Shown here in pieces: positions 37,701 to 44,098 of a stretch of DNA of 64,000 bases. This stretch comes from Liopterus haemorrhoidalis. Its lineage: Eukaryota > Arthropoda > Insecta > Coleoptera > Dytiscidae. Location: NCBI GenBank assembly GCA_963971575.1, contig OZ020616.1:36994306-37058305 (forward strand). Reading direction: 5' to 3'. How positions within the stretch are numbered: the stretch's first letter is position 1; each line of letters opens with the position of its first letter. The position numbers were made by a program, and so were the translations under genes. The notes beneath the pieces were generated by a model, which saw only the letters and a program-made list of their open reading frames with translations, ran no database searches and was not told the DNA's origin.

Positions 37701-40700
37701 CAAATTTGACTGGACCATTTTAAGTTTCGTGTATTGGTGACATCAAGATCCACGAAATCTTTTAATGAGGTTCCATTTACTGATATTGTAGGGTTTGTAG
37801 CATTATGCAGTTCAGCTGTTTATTCACAGTTGAGGGGTATTAGCCACTTCGTCGACCACTCAACAATATTATCGAGGTCACGTAGTATGGTAGTAGCATC
37901 AATAACAGGTTTGTTAAAAATTTTACTGTCATCCGTAAAAAGTAATACGTCAGACGAAATACAGTCATTAAGATCGAGCACATACAAAAGGAACAATAAT
38001 GGCCCCAATACAGAACCCTGATGTACTCCACTTGTCACTGATACTGAACGAGAAAAATTATTGCACAAACGTAATTGAAAACAAAGTTCAGAAAGAAAAG
38101 AAGCAATCCATTTTAGCAATTTAACTCTTACTGTAATAATGTAATGCTCTAATGTAATGTAATGCTCTAATGTAATGTAATGCCGTAATGCTCTAATTTC
38201 TTCAGCAATCTTTTATTAAATATTTTGCATGACAAAATAACAAGAGCTACAAAAAGGTTTTAAAAACATTGAAAAACCGGCAAAAGAAGTAGGACTGGTG
38301 ATAAATGAATCAAAGACCAAGTATATATTTAGTCAGAGGAAGTCAAAGGGAGTCAGAGGAAAATTTCAGAATAAAAGTAGGAAGTGGAAAAATGTACGAT
38401 TTGGAAATTGTGGACAAGTTTACGTACTTGGGTGTAATCGTCACAAACAATAATAAAAAGAAGTGTCAAGGTCGGCAAATGTGCGAGAGAATTTACAAGA
38501 CAGTAATAAGAACAACAGAGATGTATGAGAGTGAGTTATGGATAATGAATAATTCGAACAAAAACAGATTGGAAATATGGAGGAAAGTAAGTGGACGGTT
38601 TAGTGTTTCGTAGAACTAATGAAGAAATAAGGGAACTGTATGGGGATTTCAGTTTAGGTATTGAAGTCAAAGGATAAAGATTAAGCTGGTTAGGACATGT
38701 GACCCTTTTATCAGAAGATAGAGTGACAAAAATAGTCCTTCAACTGGGAGTTATTACCAAACAGAGGAGAGGACATCCAAAAGAAAAATTGTCTAGTGCG
38801 GTGCAAAAAGACCTAGAACAATTAGGTGTCAGGAACTAGGAGGATAAGGCGAAAGACAGACAACAGTGGAGAATAGTTGTTCAACAAAACATGGGCCTAC
38901 TAGTCCTTTAGTGCTGAATTATTATATTATTATGACAAAATACACTCGGTTCTATTTTTATGAGGTGGATACATTCCGAAAACTGCACAAAAAAGCACAG
39001 GTTTCTATGAAAAATTATATCTCACAATTTTGAAGCGAAGCCCGCAAAAATTATAAATCAAACGTAAACTACTCTTGTATTTCATTTGAATTTATTGATT
39101 TGTGTGAATATTTTACATTTTTTACTTTTATTTGTCACGATACCGTGATTCATTTGCGTTTGTGGGTTATTTTAAAACTATGTTCCTCACTTCAAGATCA
39201 TAAAAAATCCGAGTATTTAATAGTAACGTGAAGTCTGTACTGTTATTTGCCTGTGAGACATGTTTGGTTAATAAAACGTTAACCAATAAACTACCAGTCT
39301 TTGTCAACAAATACTTAAGAAGGATAATGGGAATGCATTGGCCTGACACCTTGAACAATGGAGAACTATGGCGAATAACCAAACAGTCAGAGATCGGACA
39401 TGATATACGTTTGCGCAAATGGATTTGGGACATATACTGAATTGAGATCCTGCCAACTTGACCAGACAGGCTCTTCATTGCAACCCGCAAGGGAAAGGAT
39501 GATCGGACGACCGAAAAATACATGGAGATACACACTGAGGATGCACGTGAAATGGGAAAGTCGTGGAGCGAAATCAAGACCTTAACCCAGAACCGCACCA
39601 AGTGGAGGTGTTTTATTGAGGCCCCTTGCTTCTCGTGAGGAGTTGTAGGAACTAATATATAGTAGATTTTTTTTTTCTTTAGCAAGTAATCAGTGATGAT
39701 TGTTTGACTAGCTCTTCCTATATACAGTTCTCGGTAGTCGGACATACAAGACCAGACCACGTTGAAATTTTAGGTCTCCTCCAGAAACTCATTAACAAGA
39801 AAAAGATTGCATAAAAATGCATGAAACAGAACCGACTGTATTTAGGTTTAGTTTAATTGAGTTATAGACTGAGAAAATTGATTATTTTTTGAATGATAGT
39901 CGATTTAAATTTCCACATATTAAATTTCCCTTAATTATTACAATTAAACTATGAATAATAATTTTCAGGATATAACAGAAATGTCGTTAATAAATATTAG
40001 TCAAGAATACTGTCCACGCCTAAGTGCTGCAGATTTGTTGCGTCTTTTAGGACGTACACCGGAAAATGAAAAACCATTAAAGGAAAGTGCAGTAGTTATA
40101 GATATTCGGTCAAATATTCTGTAAGTTTATAGGTCAAATTTAGTATTGATTTACTAATTACTTCATATTTATTTTTAGTTATGCCAGAAGCGCTATTGAA
40201 GAAAGTATCAACATACCCTTTTCCAGTGTTAAATTAGGGGACACTGAAATTGATTCACTTGGAGCTCAAGGCACGATCATTAAGGAAAATATTGGAAAAA
40301 TATTTGTAATTATTGGTGAAGAGGATTCAAACCCAGAATTGGTAAAAATGCTTAAATCCGATGTCAGAAACGATATAAAAGAATAAAAAAAGATCACAAA
40401 ACTCTCGAAATTATGTTAAATTTGATTCATTGCTTTTACTTTTAAATTTTCTATTTCGTCTTTCGTCTATACTTTAACAAGACAGCATTCATTGCTTTTT
40501 ATAAAATCAAAATTTATTTGTCTAGAATATACCAGCAGAGATGAAATTTTCGTTAGTTGCATTCTACGAGGGTCACGCTAGAATTATTGAGAATAAAAAA
40601 TCAGATAGGCCGTGGAAGCAAAAGTAGCATTATCATTTTATGCAATTAATTACCTGTCGTTTGAAGTTAAGTTGTAAAAATTAAGTTAGAAAAAGCGCCT

Positions 40701-43487
40701 TCTTTGGCTATAATTTACTGCTGGTATAAAGAATTTGAACTAGGCAGTAATTCTATTCAACACCATAAAGCAGCGTTTTCCAATCTTTTTTCATGGCGGA
40801 CCGGCAAGCGACCTAGAAAATATTTGCGGGTCGGCAAGATTAGAAAGTAATGTGTATCGCAAAAGTTTTACATTTTTTATTGCACTGATTACAAACACAA
40901 AAAAAACAACAAATAAAAAATCACATATAGTTAGTGAAAAAAGAAACAAATTATTACTTAAGCAATTAACAGATTAAGAACCGAGATTTTCATCTCAAAA
41001 TTAAGTAAGTTATAACTTATTAGGCGAATAGTTGCATAGTAAAAAAAATCTTGCGAACCAGCGGTTGGGAAACACTGCCATAAAGGAGCAGGGTGTTAAG
41101 CATCAGCTTAAAATTGGATCCTCAGCTATTAAAAGAATTCACGTGCACAAAAAGTTGTCAGTCGTTTTGTGACACATTAGCTTTTTAATTTCCAAATAGC
41201 GGAGCTTTCGAATTTGTCATTAAATATTAAAACTCTAAAATAGTGGCAGACATCAATTTATTTTTCAAAAATTGTGACAGGTGGCGATTTGTATCCTTTT
41301 TACCGACCACCAACATATATAAGGGAGGTATTGTGATCATACCGATTTAGACATTTCGAGATTTCGATGGATCTCCACGAATTGAGGTCCCTACATAACG
41401 GTTTGACTATTTTTAGCATGATGTCTGTCGGTCGGTCCGGGTACACGTGTACAAATTTGGCTAAAAGGATTTTTATGAAACTTCATATTTAAGCTTTTGA
41501 CATCAATGGCAAAACTTTTGGTAAAAATCGGTTAACTAGAAATGGGAGTTTACTCATGTCGGTTTTAAGATTTTTGCGAATATTTCACAACAGAGAAATA
41601 TTTCGAAAAAAATGATTTAACAAAAGTTGCTATAAAAGCAATAACTAACAACTTTTATTTGAGACATTTTTTGATGAAGCAGCATAAATTAACCAAGTAC
41701 TTTGTGATGGCGGTCCTGTGGTGGCCATAGCTGATTTTTTTGACCTACTTAGACGCCAACAGAATCGTGTATGGATTCAGAAGATGGGGAAACTCCAACA
41801 ATAAATAATAAACAGTGATCCATGAAAAAATATGTAAAGTAGGATTTTTTAAGGAAGTCCAATCAAGGTTGAATATTACGAATCAAGATTTTAGCCACAC
41901 CTTTTCAAAATTAAGCCATTGGCTTAGCATAATCTTTTATTTAGAGGGATTTTTATTCAGAAACATTTAATATTCTTTATTTTAATTACTATGCAGTATT
42001 CTTTAGAAGTATGCGTCAGTAAAGGCAAATAAGCTGGATAGACAGAAGACAGTTAAAGCTAAATGGTACGCTGAAAAATGTTTGCCAAGTGCGCGTATAC
42101 TTTTCCAGAGAAAAGGATTATTTTATTGCATTATAAAATTGAAATTGAAATGATATTGCGTCTTCTCATAGGGCAGCTTCTCTCCAGTTTTGGACGGGAA
42201 AAAATCATACCGGCATACTCACCTGTTCGGCAATGTTAGGGTGACCATTGTCTTAAGAAGGCAATGCGGGACGGAGCAAAAAAAGATCGTCACTTCCCAA
42301 ATATAGGTGAAGAGCAAAAAAAAGGTCCTCACCTACCAAATCCAAGTGAAGAGCAAAAAAAGGTCCTCACCTCCCAAATCCAAGTGAAGAGCAATAAAAA
42401 AAGGTCCTCACCTCCCAAATCCAAGTGAAGAGCAAAAAAAAGGTCCTCAAATACAAGTTACAATGCGGGACAAAATGTTAGAATGCGGGACTTTTGCGGG
42501 ACGCATCTTAATGCGGGACAGTCCCGCAAAAAGCGGGACGAATGGTCACCCTAGTCAGTGTGCGACTTTAGACTATTTTTTGGGCTTAAAAATAAATTAC
42601 GTGGTAGTAGGTTTACGTTTGAGGAAGAGATTCATGCTGCAATTCATGATTATTTTGAAGGTATTCCGCAAGAAGATTAATTGGGAGCTTTTTAAAACAT
42701 GGAAGGTAAAAATGTTCAAGTGTATTATTGATGAAGGGAACTTTGAACATATATATTCTCAATCATTATAGCGAGACTCTCGTTTATATTGTTTCTTCAG
42801 TTTCGGACACACCAGTAGGTGATTCGGGCTTTGAACCTTGTTACACTTCAATGAAATGTCATCTTTCGGTAGTAGATCCCATTTCTGGAAATTTGGTTTA
42901 TATCTCAGTACCTTCAATTGAAGCCTATAAGGCGTTTTCTACTCCACATAGATGGAGGAGCATCCGCCTAAAAGAAATCACCATCACACATTTACGTATA
43001 AGCCACTATTGGTGTACTCATGGACATCTCCTGCGAGGTGAAAAGCCTCCTATTTATGAAACGTGTTACAAATATTTGTCTGTGTCACACATTTAACCGA
43101 ATGCGTTCAACGATATCAGGCCTGTGCTACGGTCTGACAATCGCCTCAATCGTTTGAAGACGCATTTTATTTTAATCTTTATATTGTATCTGTGATATTA
43201 ATGGTACTGGTTAGTTAGTTAAAATTACCACACGGCGCAGGGTAGATTGTTGCCAAAAGGCACTTAAAGCTAATTATTATTTAAATAAATTTTCTATCGT
43301 TTCTGCAACCTTAAGTTCGTTACATTTGTATTTAAATTAAATTTGTAATTAATTTTGATAATTTTAATTTTAGTTCTCAAGATTTTTGGTGAAATGTGGA
43401 ATACCTAAAGTTTGTATTCTCCATGGTGGAATTACTATATTACACTCTGTTTCCCCTACAGTTTTAATAACTCGAAGACAACAGTGA
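9071..43487 (+). CDS. TBCK: TBC domain-containing protein kinase-like protein (TBCK), 12 coding exons
   Basis: TBCK is a conserved animal protein with an inactive kinase domain, a TBC Rab-GAP domain and a C-terminal rhodanese-like domain. It is known for links to TOR signalling and endosomal/RNA transport. Coding exons are 9071-9275, 9331-9589, 14348-14588, 18491-18759, 21278-21551, 24476-24637, 24693-24870, 25417-25623, 35952-36223, 39969-40120, 40179-40341 and 43374-43487. Every junction is GT..AG and every phase matches, giving 831 residues against about 893 in human. The pseudokinase covers about residues 1-270, TBC about 430-650 and rhodanese about 705-825. The kinase motifs are degenerate (HRN for HRD, NFG for DFG). 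An AG acceptor five bases before the ATG implies an upstream non-coding exon. Introns make up about 93 percent of the span and are full of transposons. A poly-A signal AATAAA lies at 43584. Confidence 0.96.
9331..9589 (+). CDS. TBCK: TBCK exon 2 (pseudokinase catalytic-loop region)
   Basis: It joins in phase 1 after a 55-base intron. It encodes [14 protein letters not shown] and then the loop [11 protein letters not shown], in which Asn replaces the catalytic Asp, and FNFG in place of DFG. It ends in phase 2 at GTAAGT. Confidence 0.93.
10072..10463. mobile_element. AT-rich MITE with AAATATTTGAAATACT repeats
   Basis: The ends AGAGTTGTG (left) and CCCAGCTCT (right) are short imperfect inverted repeats. 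Between them are many degenerate copies of AAATATTTGAAATACTAGG. The arrangement resembles hAT-derived MITEs whose arms are made of simple ATTTGAAATA units. Confidence 0.4.
10634..10954. mobile_element. MITE with about 30-bp inverted ends (copy 1; copy 2 at 35502-35830)
   Basis: The left end TAGTCCGTTCAAAGGTGAG and right end CTCACCTTTGAACGGACTA match almost perfectly. The TA next to each end is the probable target. A copy about 90 percent alike by eye lies at 35502-35830 in a later TBCK intron. Confidence 0.75.
11291..11388. repeat. two (TA)n microsatellites
   Basis: Runs of alternating TA occur at about 11291-11311 and 11359-11388, separated by 47 bases. Confidence 0.9.
11520..11729 (-). pseudogene. 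Helitron Pif1-like helicase fragment
   Basis: The minus-strand frame reads [20 protein letters not shown] and then [15 protein letters not shown]. This pattern (APKNEDVDxxN and GExxTYLSxDS) is characteristic of the helicase domain in Helitron RepHel proteins. About 69 residues remain of a protein normally well over 1000 long. The fragment is not flanked by recognisable Helitron ends. It lies inside the hAT-ended region 9900-12759. Confidence 0.7.
11848..12540. repeat. diverged tandem duplication, second copy beside a hAT-like MITE
   Basis: The segment 11848-12045 (AAAACCACTGATACTGGAAG through ACAGGGTCGTGTTTAAGAGT) recurs at 12296-12540 with changes and an extra 60 bases. The block 12157-12305 starts CAGTGGTTCTTAAAC and ends GGTTGAAAACCACTG, the ends of a small hAT-like MITE. 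No exact target duplication was found for it. Confidence 0.5.
12760..13260. other. intronic AT-rich DNA, nothing recognised
   Basis: This part of TBCK intron 2 has poly-A/T runs near 13190-13240 and no coding or repeat structure I could support. Confidence 0.4.
13290..13860. repeat. dispersed repeat, inverted copy at 41330-41690
   Basis: The segment around ACGAGTAAACTCCCATTTCT and AGTCAACCGATTTTCAT (13540-13580), with TCTGTTGCTAAATATTCGCA before it, recurs in reverse complement at 41500-41620. The right part contains CTCGACATCGAAAATTTTCG and then CCTTATATATTAAGG near 13815-13835. The pair marks an interspersed element of unknown class. Confidence 0.5.
13681..13714. repeat. (CA)n microsatellite
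   Basis: ACACACAC repeats extend for about 34 bases inside the dispersed repeat at 13290-13860. Confidence 0.9.
14183..14254 (+). tRNA. tRNA-Trp(CCA): tRNA-Trp (anticodon CCA)
   Basis: A 72-base cloverleaf can be drawn. The 7-bp acceptor stem GACTCCG/CGGGGTC has one U-G pair. The D-arm is GCGC..GCGC with an A-box TGGCGCAACGGTAGCG. The anticodon stem TCTGA/TCAGA has the loop CTCCAGA, placing CCA at 34-36. The T-arm has the loop TTCAAAT, and the B-box is GTTCAAATC. The discriminator base is A, no intron is present, and a T-run (about 14263-14269) follows as a polymerase III terminator. It lies in the sense direction within TBCK intron 2, about 90 bases before exon 3. Confidence 0.96.
14348..14588 (+). 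CDS. TBCK: TBCK exon 3 (pseudokinase C-lobe)
   Basis: It encodes the APE-like motif AAPEVYIED and the helix [15 protein letters not shown], typical of kinase subdomains VIII-IX. It ends in phase 0 with CAG|GTAATA. Confidence 0.92.
15031..15904. mobile_element. hAT-like MITE with long palindromic arms, possibly nested
   Basis: The left end CAGGGCTTCGAACCGGAACT and right end (complement of it, near 15889-15904) are inverted repeats. The arms are long: 15032-15308 is largely the reverse complement of 15640-15904, including C- and G-rich blocks (15276-15300; 15655-15690). A second left-type end (CAGGGCTTCGAACCG) occurs at 15418, so one element may sit within another. The arms consist of degenerate CGGTT(T)TCGGTTC units. 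It is non-coding and lies in TBCK intron 3. Confidence 0.6.
16045..16205. repeat. degenerate tandem repeats of ACCCGTTAATT
   Basis: About ten imperfect units such as TACCCGTTAATTACCCG occur here. Related sequence (ACGGGTCGGGTAGCGGGTACCC) follows the transposon at 18145-18180. The DD-type transposon 16223-18140 therefore appears to have inserted into an older element made of these units. Confidence 0.6.
16223..18140 (-). mobile_element. Tc1/mariner-superfamily element with about 130-bp inverted repeats
   Basis: Left (16223-16352) and right (18008-18140) termini are inverted repeats of about 130 bp with few differences, beginning TATAGTTTGTTTCAC. TATA occurs at both junctions, consistent with insertion at TA. 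The single minus-strand gene inside encodes a DDE transposase (see 16541-17918). Length is 1.9 kb. The terminal repeats are far longer than the 20-30 bp of typical mariner. Confidence 0.85.
16541..17918 (-). pseudogene. DDE_3-type transposase, wide D-E spacing (about 81 residues), decayed
   Basis: The protein starts [20 protein letters not shown] (17918) and ends [10 protein letters not shown] with a stop at 16541-16543. The N-terminal half (frame to 17324) carries a helix-turn-helix-like region ([15 protein letters not shown]). The catalytic half has Asp in [11 protein letters not shown], Asp in VIVMDNAS and Glu in [15 protein letters not shown] count 81 residues between the second Asp and the Glu. 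Damage: a frameshift near 17790, another near 17330, and an in-frame TAG right after MDNAS where related proteins have Tyr. From memory, a Tc1/mariner group with DD82E spacing has been described (called Sailor), and this element may belong near it. Confidence 0.8.
18491..18759 (+). CDS. TBCK: TBCK exon 4 (end of pseudokinase and linker)
   Basis: It encodes [20 protein letters not shown], matching kinase subdomain XI, and then [19 protein letters not shown], a block shared with other TBCK proteins. The codon split by the junction (AA|C) gives Asn, as in human. Confidence 0.92.
18929..19654 (+). mobile_element. mariner element, internal deletion derivative
   Basis: The ends CGAGGT..GTAAATTAAGTAACCGGACCG (18929 on) and their complement (to 19654) are inverted repeats of about 30 bp flanked by TA. 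It is 726 bp long, about half of a full mariner. It lies in TBCK intron 4. Confidence 0.82.
19116..19590 (+). pseudogene. mariner transposase remnant (N terminus plus C-terminal tail)
   Basis: The ATG at 19116 begins [15 protein letters not shown]. After a frameshift the frame continues [19 protein letters not shown] and [18 protein letters not shown], the helix-turn-helix half of an irritans-like mariner. The catalytic core is deleted. A short tail near 19540-19585 resembles the mariner C terminus (FKGDNIEL). Confidence 0.82.
19872..20834 (-). mobile_element. hAT element with exact 8-bp target duplication
   Basis: The ends CAGGGGTACTCAA (19872) and TTGAGTACCACTG (to 20834) are inverted repeats. 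CTTTAACT flanks the element perfectly on both sides (19864-19871 and 20835-20842). It is an internally deleted copy in TBCK intron 4 that retains the transposase C terminus. Confidence 0.92.
20247..20666 (-). pseudogene. hAT transposase C-terminal dimerisation domain
   Basis: This 139-residue frame includes [20 protein letters not shown] and then [18 protein letters not shown], the hAT family C-terminal dimerisation motif as in ZBED5/SCAND3-like transposases. The DNA-binding BED finger and most of the RNase-H-like core are missing. This is a non-autonomous remnant. Confidence 0.85.
21278..21551 (+). CDS. TBCK: TBCK exon 5 (linker before TBC domain)
   Basis: It carries [20 protein letters not shown], nearly identical to the vertebrate motif before the TBC domain. 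The first half is variable. The donor GTGAAT at 21552 keeps phase 0. Confidence 0.9.
22187..22797. mobile_element. hAT-like MITE (relative at 56665-57345)
   Basis: The left end AGTGATGTGCCAGAT and right end ATATCCGGAACACCACT are imperfect inverted repeats with palindromic flanks (TATAACTA / TAGTTATA). Arms contain GGATACAGATACGG-type units. A copy in opposite orientation is found at 56665-57345, recognisable by matching blocks near 22370-22400 and 22440-22520. It lies in TBCK intron 5. Confidence 0.6.
23146..23655 (-). mobile_element. short Helentron/Helitron2-like insertion in copy A
   Basis: Read on the minus strand it begins with a TATATATATAAAAGCCC-type head (near 23650) followed by TTTCTGTGTGTACG. 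It ends with a hairpin TTGCCAAC..GTTGGCAA followed by GGGGTCTGCTAGT at 23146. A TATA-rich 5' head plus a 3' hairpin and CTAGT end is the layout of Helentron-type elements. It contains a diverged tandem duplication of about 116 bp (23262-23345 and 23378-23460). Confidence 0.5.
23812..23946 (-). CDS. conserved 44-codon frame in element copy A
   Basis: It begins [20 protein letters not shown] and ends [10 protein letters not shown] before TAA. The same frame is intact in copy B (34223-34357) with only three amino-acid differences. A GT (GTAAAC) overlaps the stop, so it may be the first exon of a longer transposon protein whose rest has been lost. From memory it resembles the N terminus of insect transposon proteins with a YqaJ nuclease domain. 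I am not certain of this. Confidence 0.45.
   Translation of the reverse strand: MADKGFVWAQSDNLPNIDAFMLMEYMKNNECYSAEEIRGVKTDL
24476..24637 (+). CDS. TBCK: TBCK exon 6 (start of TBC domain)
   Basis: It encodes [20 protein letters not shown], the first TBC motif (R-x-x-x-W). It is 54 codons long, phase 0 at both ends. Confidence 0.93.
24693..24870 (+). CDS. TBCK: TBCK exon 7 (TBC catalytic fingers)
   Basis: It holds both TBC catalytic motifs: [11 protein letters not shown] (arginine finger) and [10 protein letters not shown] (glutamine finger). Both key residues are present, so GAP chemistry is possible in this protein. Confidence 0.94.
25417..25623 (+). CDS. TBCK: TBCK exon 8 (TBC domain)
   Basis: It encodes [20 protein letters not shown] and [15 protein letters not shown], closely matching vertebrate TBCK. 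It ends in phase 1, followed by an intron of about 10.3 kb that holds the large Helentron-like array. Confidence 0.94.
25640..26660. other. intron 8 sequence without recognised features
   Basis: A GC-richer patch at 26100-26250 has a short frame ([10 protein letters not shown]...) with no recognisable motif. No terminal repeats were paired. Confidence 0.4.
26674..27139. mobile_element. PIF/Harbinger-like MITE
   Basis: The inverted ends start TGGTTGGTTTATATA at 26674 and end with the complement at 27139. They match over about 45 bases, including AAGAATAAGGAATA units. TAA is repeated at both sides (26671-26673 and 27140-27142), the 3-bp TWA target of PIF/Harbinger. It is non-coding and lies in TBCK intron 8. 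Confidence 0.75.
27221..27453. mobile_element. MITE with about 36-bp inverted ends
   Basis: CTATAGTCCGTTCATTTTCG at 27221 and CGAAAATGTACGACCTATAG at the right end are inverted repeats. They extend inward through AAACAACACAATG. The first 13 bases equal those of the MITE at 10634, but the rest differs. Confidence 0.7.
27460..28150. other. intron 8 AT-rich sequence, nothing recognised
   Basis: No coding frames, RNA genes or paired repeats were found. Confidence 0.4.
29116..29650. mobile_element. pogo/Tigger-like MITE
   Basis: The inverted ends CAGTGAAACCTCTATCTATC (29116) and GATAGATAGAGGTTTCACTG (to 29650) are perfect over 20 bases and flanked by TA on both sides. It has no intact transposase. 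It is inserted in the second Helentron-like head region. Confidence 0.78.
30240..33960 (+). repeat. degenerate tandem array, about 415-bp units, roughly eight copies
   Basis: The landmark TTTCACCCCTAAAGGGGTAA recurs at about 30625, 31042, 31440, 31858, 32273, 32683, 33127 and 33525 (period 398-444), with a truncated unit near 33705. Each unit also has CAACCCCTAAAGGGGTGAAT, TTCCCTCCATGACGTAAGCA and TTCCTCAATATCTCTTAGG blocks. Central units are most alike and those at the 3' side are most diverged. No long open frame runs through the units. Confidence 0.85.
34223..34357 (-). CDS. conserved 44-codon frame in element copy B
   Basis: It is the same frame as 23812-23946, with three substitutions (G5D, W8R, T42A), and it starts and ends at equivalent places. 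It occurs in the right arm of copy B. The product is not identified. See copy A for the possible relationship. Confidence 0.45.
   Translation of the reverse strand: MADKDFVRAQSDNLPNIDAFMLMEYMKNNECYSAEEIRGVKADL
35502..35830. mobile_element. MITE copy 2 of the 10634-10954 family
   Basis: It starts ATAGAGCGTTCAAAGGTGAG and ends AACGCACTATA, with the interior closely similar to copy 1 (for example GACGCTATCCTTTTCTTGCT in both). It lies 120 bases before TBCK exon 9. Confidence 0.72.
35952..36223 (+). CDS. TBCK: TBCK exon 9 (end of TBC domain)
   Basis: It encodes [18 protein letters not shown] and [20 protein letters not shown]. It is phase 1 in and phase 0 out at GTAAGA. The linker after it is shorter than in human. 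Confidence 0.94.
36482..37368. mobile_element. hAT-like MITE rich in GGAGTCGGAGTCGG, with a nested MITE
   Basis: The ends CAGGGATGGGGAGTCG and CGACTCCCCTTCCCTG are inverted repeats differing at one base. The flanks GTTACAAG and GTTATAAC agree at 6 of 8 positions. The segment 36843-37302 inside has the arms of the MITE family seen at 8404-8892, so that family inserted here later. It lies in TBCK intron 9. Confidence 0.72.
37640..38122 (-). pseudogene. non-LTR retrotransposon reverse transcriptase fragment
   Basis: The minus-strand frame contains [20 protein letters not shown] and then [12 protein letters not shown], the reverse transcriptase motifs 4-5 with the two catalytic Asp in FTDD. After a stop it continues [17 protein letters not shown]. 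This matches the jockey/CR1-like type of LINE. Both ends are missing. It lies in TBCK intron 9. Confidence 0.82.
38130..38205. repeat. short tandem repeat of GTAATGCTCTAAT
   Basis: Units of TAATGTAATGCTCTAATG repeat about three to four times. The repeat sits at the junction between two unrelated LINE fragments. Confidence 0.8.
38250..38940 (+). pseudogene. LINE 3' coding fragment, type 1
   Basis: In a frame with several shifts it reads [15 protein letters not shown], then FTYLGVIVT and further on RLSWLGHV and RRGHPKEKL. These are reverse-transcriptase C-terminal (thumb) motifs of LINE elements (LxLNxxKTK, YLG, RxxWxGHV, GRP). It lacks a 5' part and is interrupted by stops. Confidence 0.7.
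39200..39660 (+). pseudogene. LINE 3' coding fragment, type 2
   Basis: Two overlapping frames give [20 protein letters not shown] and [20 protein letters not shown], then [14 protein letters not shown]. This is the usual C-terminal end of RTE-like or related LINE polymerases (Y-x-x-E-T-W, G-R-P-x-x-T-W-R). Frameshifts are near 39430 and 39530. It ends before a T-rich stretch at 39667. It lies in TBCK intron 9. Confidence 0.78.
39969..40120 (+). CDS. TBCK: TBCK exon 10 (entry to rhodanese domain)
   Basis: It encodes [13 protein letters not shown] and then AVVIDIRSN, the first beta strand of the rhodanese-like fold (VDIR motif). It ends in phase 2. Confidence 0.88.
40179..40341 (+). CDS. TBCK: TBCK exon 11 (rhodanese domain core)
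   Basis: It encodes [19 protein letters not shown] (H-I-x-G-x-I-N-I-P-type motif) and [10 protein letters not shown]. The donor GTAAAAATG at 40342 is weak. Without it the frame continues 14 residues to a stop at 40384-40386. Confidence 0.88.
40771..41077. mobile_element. hAT MITE with perfect 8-bp target duplication
   Basis: The ends CAGCGTTTTCCAATC and GGTTGGGAAACACTG are inverted repeats. CCATAAAG occurs exactly at both sides (40763-40770 and 41078-41085). Length is 307 bp. Confidence 0.9.
41330..41690. repeat. dispersed repeat, inverted relative of 13290-13860
   Basis: GAAATGGGAGTTTACTCATG and GTTAACTAGAAATGGGAG match the other copy in reverse complement. It is non-coding. Confidence 0.5.
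42237..42553. mobile_element. hAT-like MITE with internal AAAAGGTCCTCACCTCCC minisatellite, copy 1
   Basis: The ends TAGGGTGACCATTGTC and GAATGGTCACCCTA are inverted. The interior has about five tandem units of 40-45 bp (CCAAGTGAAGAGCAAAAAAA followed by GGTCCTCACCTCCCAAAT). The flanks GGCAATGT and GTCAGTGT agree at 6 of 8 positions. It is inserted into the mariner remnant 40690-42775. Confidence 0.8.
42776..43100 (+). pseudogene. non-LTR retrotransposon C-terminal (RNase H side) fragment
   Basis: The frame reads [20 protein letters not shown] and [20 protein letters not shown], the RLRxGHxxLTHxxLL..PxCxxC pattern found after RNase H in jockey-like LINEs. It has an intact frame of about 120 codons but no neighbouring polymerase. 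The preceding residues ([20 protein letters not shown]) are not recognised. Confidence 0.55.
43374..43487 (+). CDS. TBCK: TBCK exon 12 (C terminus)
   Basis: It encodes [17 protein letters not shown], matching the last rhodanese strand of vertebrate TBCK, then a short tail and TGA at 43485-43487. The intron before it is 3.0 kb and contains a decayed mariner and other elements. Confidence 0.85.
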   Translation, partial: FSRFLVKCGIPKVCILHGGITILHSVSPTVLITRRQQ

Positions 43488-43583
43488 ATTTAGAATTAAT
43501 TCATAAATTATGATAATACATATATTATTTAGCTGTTATATCAAAATCAAACTTTTATATGTATAAGTATAAATCTGTGTTAA

Positions 43584-43589
43584 AATAAA
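43584..43589 (+). terminator. probable TBCK poly-A signal
   Basis: AATAAA lies 97 bases after the TBCK stop codon. Another AATAAATAAA is at about 43675. Confidence 0.5.
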
Positions 43590-43599
43590 TATCTGATGA

Positions 43600-44090
43600 G
43601 TTATTTTCGATGATTTATTATTCGCTTATGAATGACTAAAATGTTTTAACCTGTAAAAACACGTGGGTTGATCAATAAATAAATTATACGTTAAATAAAA
43701 GTACAATATTGAAACAAATTATTCTCATTACTTTTTAATATAATCTTCCTGAGAATTTATGCATTTGTTTAGAGAAGCGCCTGCGCTAGACTTTTTTCCG
43801 CTCTGGGTGATAACAGCAAAAAACGGATTTGTTATATGTACTTGCATTCAACGTTTTGGCGCTTTTACAAATTTTGCGCTGCAGGCGGATTCCTGCTTCG
43901 TCTATGCATACAACGCCGACGCTGGTTCAGGGCTTTGGTGTCCTGGGTGTCAATTCTAAACGTTAGCGACCAGCGTCCATTTCAGTCAGTCGCAAAGTTG
44001 TAAAGTAGTCAATGAACAGTAATTTTACTTTTCTATATTGGTATTACATTGTGTCACATATATATATTTCTTTTAGATATAATTGTTTGT
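43600..44090. other. intergenic DNA with a GC-rich patch
   Basis: 43770-43990 is richer in G+C than its surroundings and contains a short open frame (MHLFREAPALDFFPLW...) with no recognised motif. No ends could be paired. Confidence 0.35.
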
Positions 44091-44098
44091 TTGTATAT

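Larger units (their letters stand above)
40690..42775 (+). pseudogene. decayed mariner-like transposase, split by later insertions
   Basis: The N-terminal piece reads [20 protein letters not shown] just before a hAT MITE (40771-41077). The C-terminal piece after 42560 reads [21 protein letters not shown], then [18 protein letters not shown] and ending near 42770. This is the usual last part of a mariner-type transposase (after the third Asp). The centre is replaced by other repeats, including copies at 41330-41690 and 42237-42553. It lies in TBCK intron 11. Confidence 0.55.

Noticed and set aside
42728..43096. The 122-codon frame as a host gene
   Set aside because: Its second half matches the HGHLL..C pattern of jockey-like retrotransposon proteins, and it lies in a transposon cluster in the TBCK intron.
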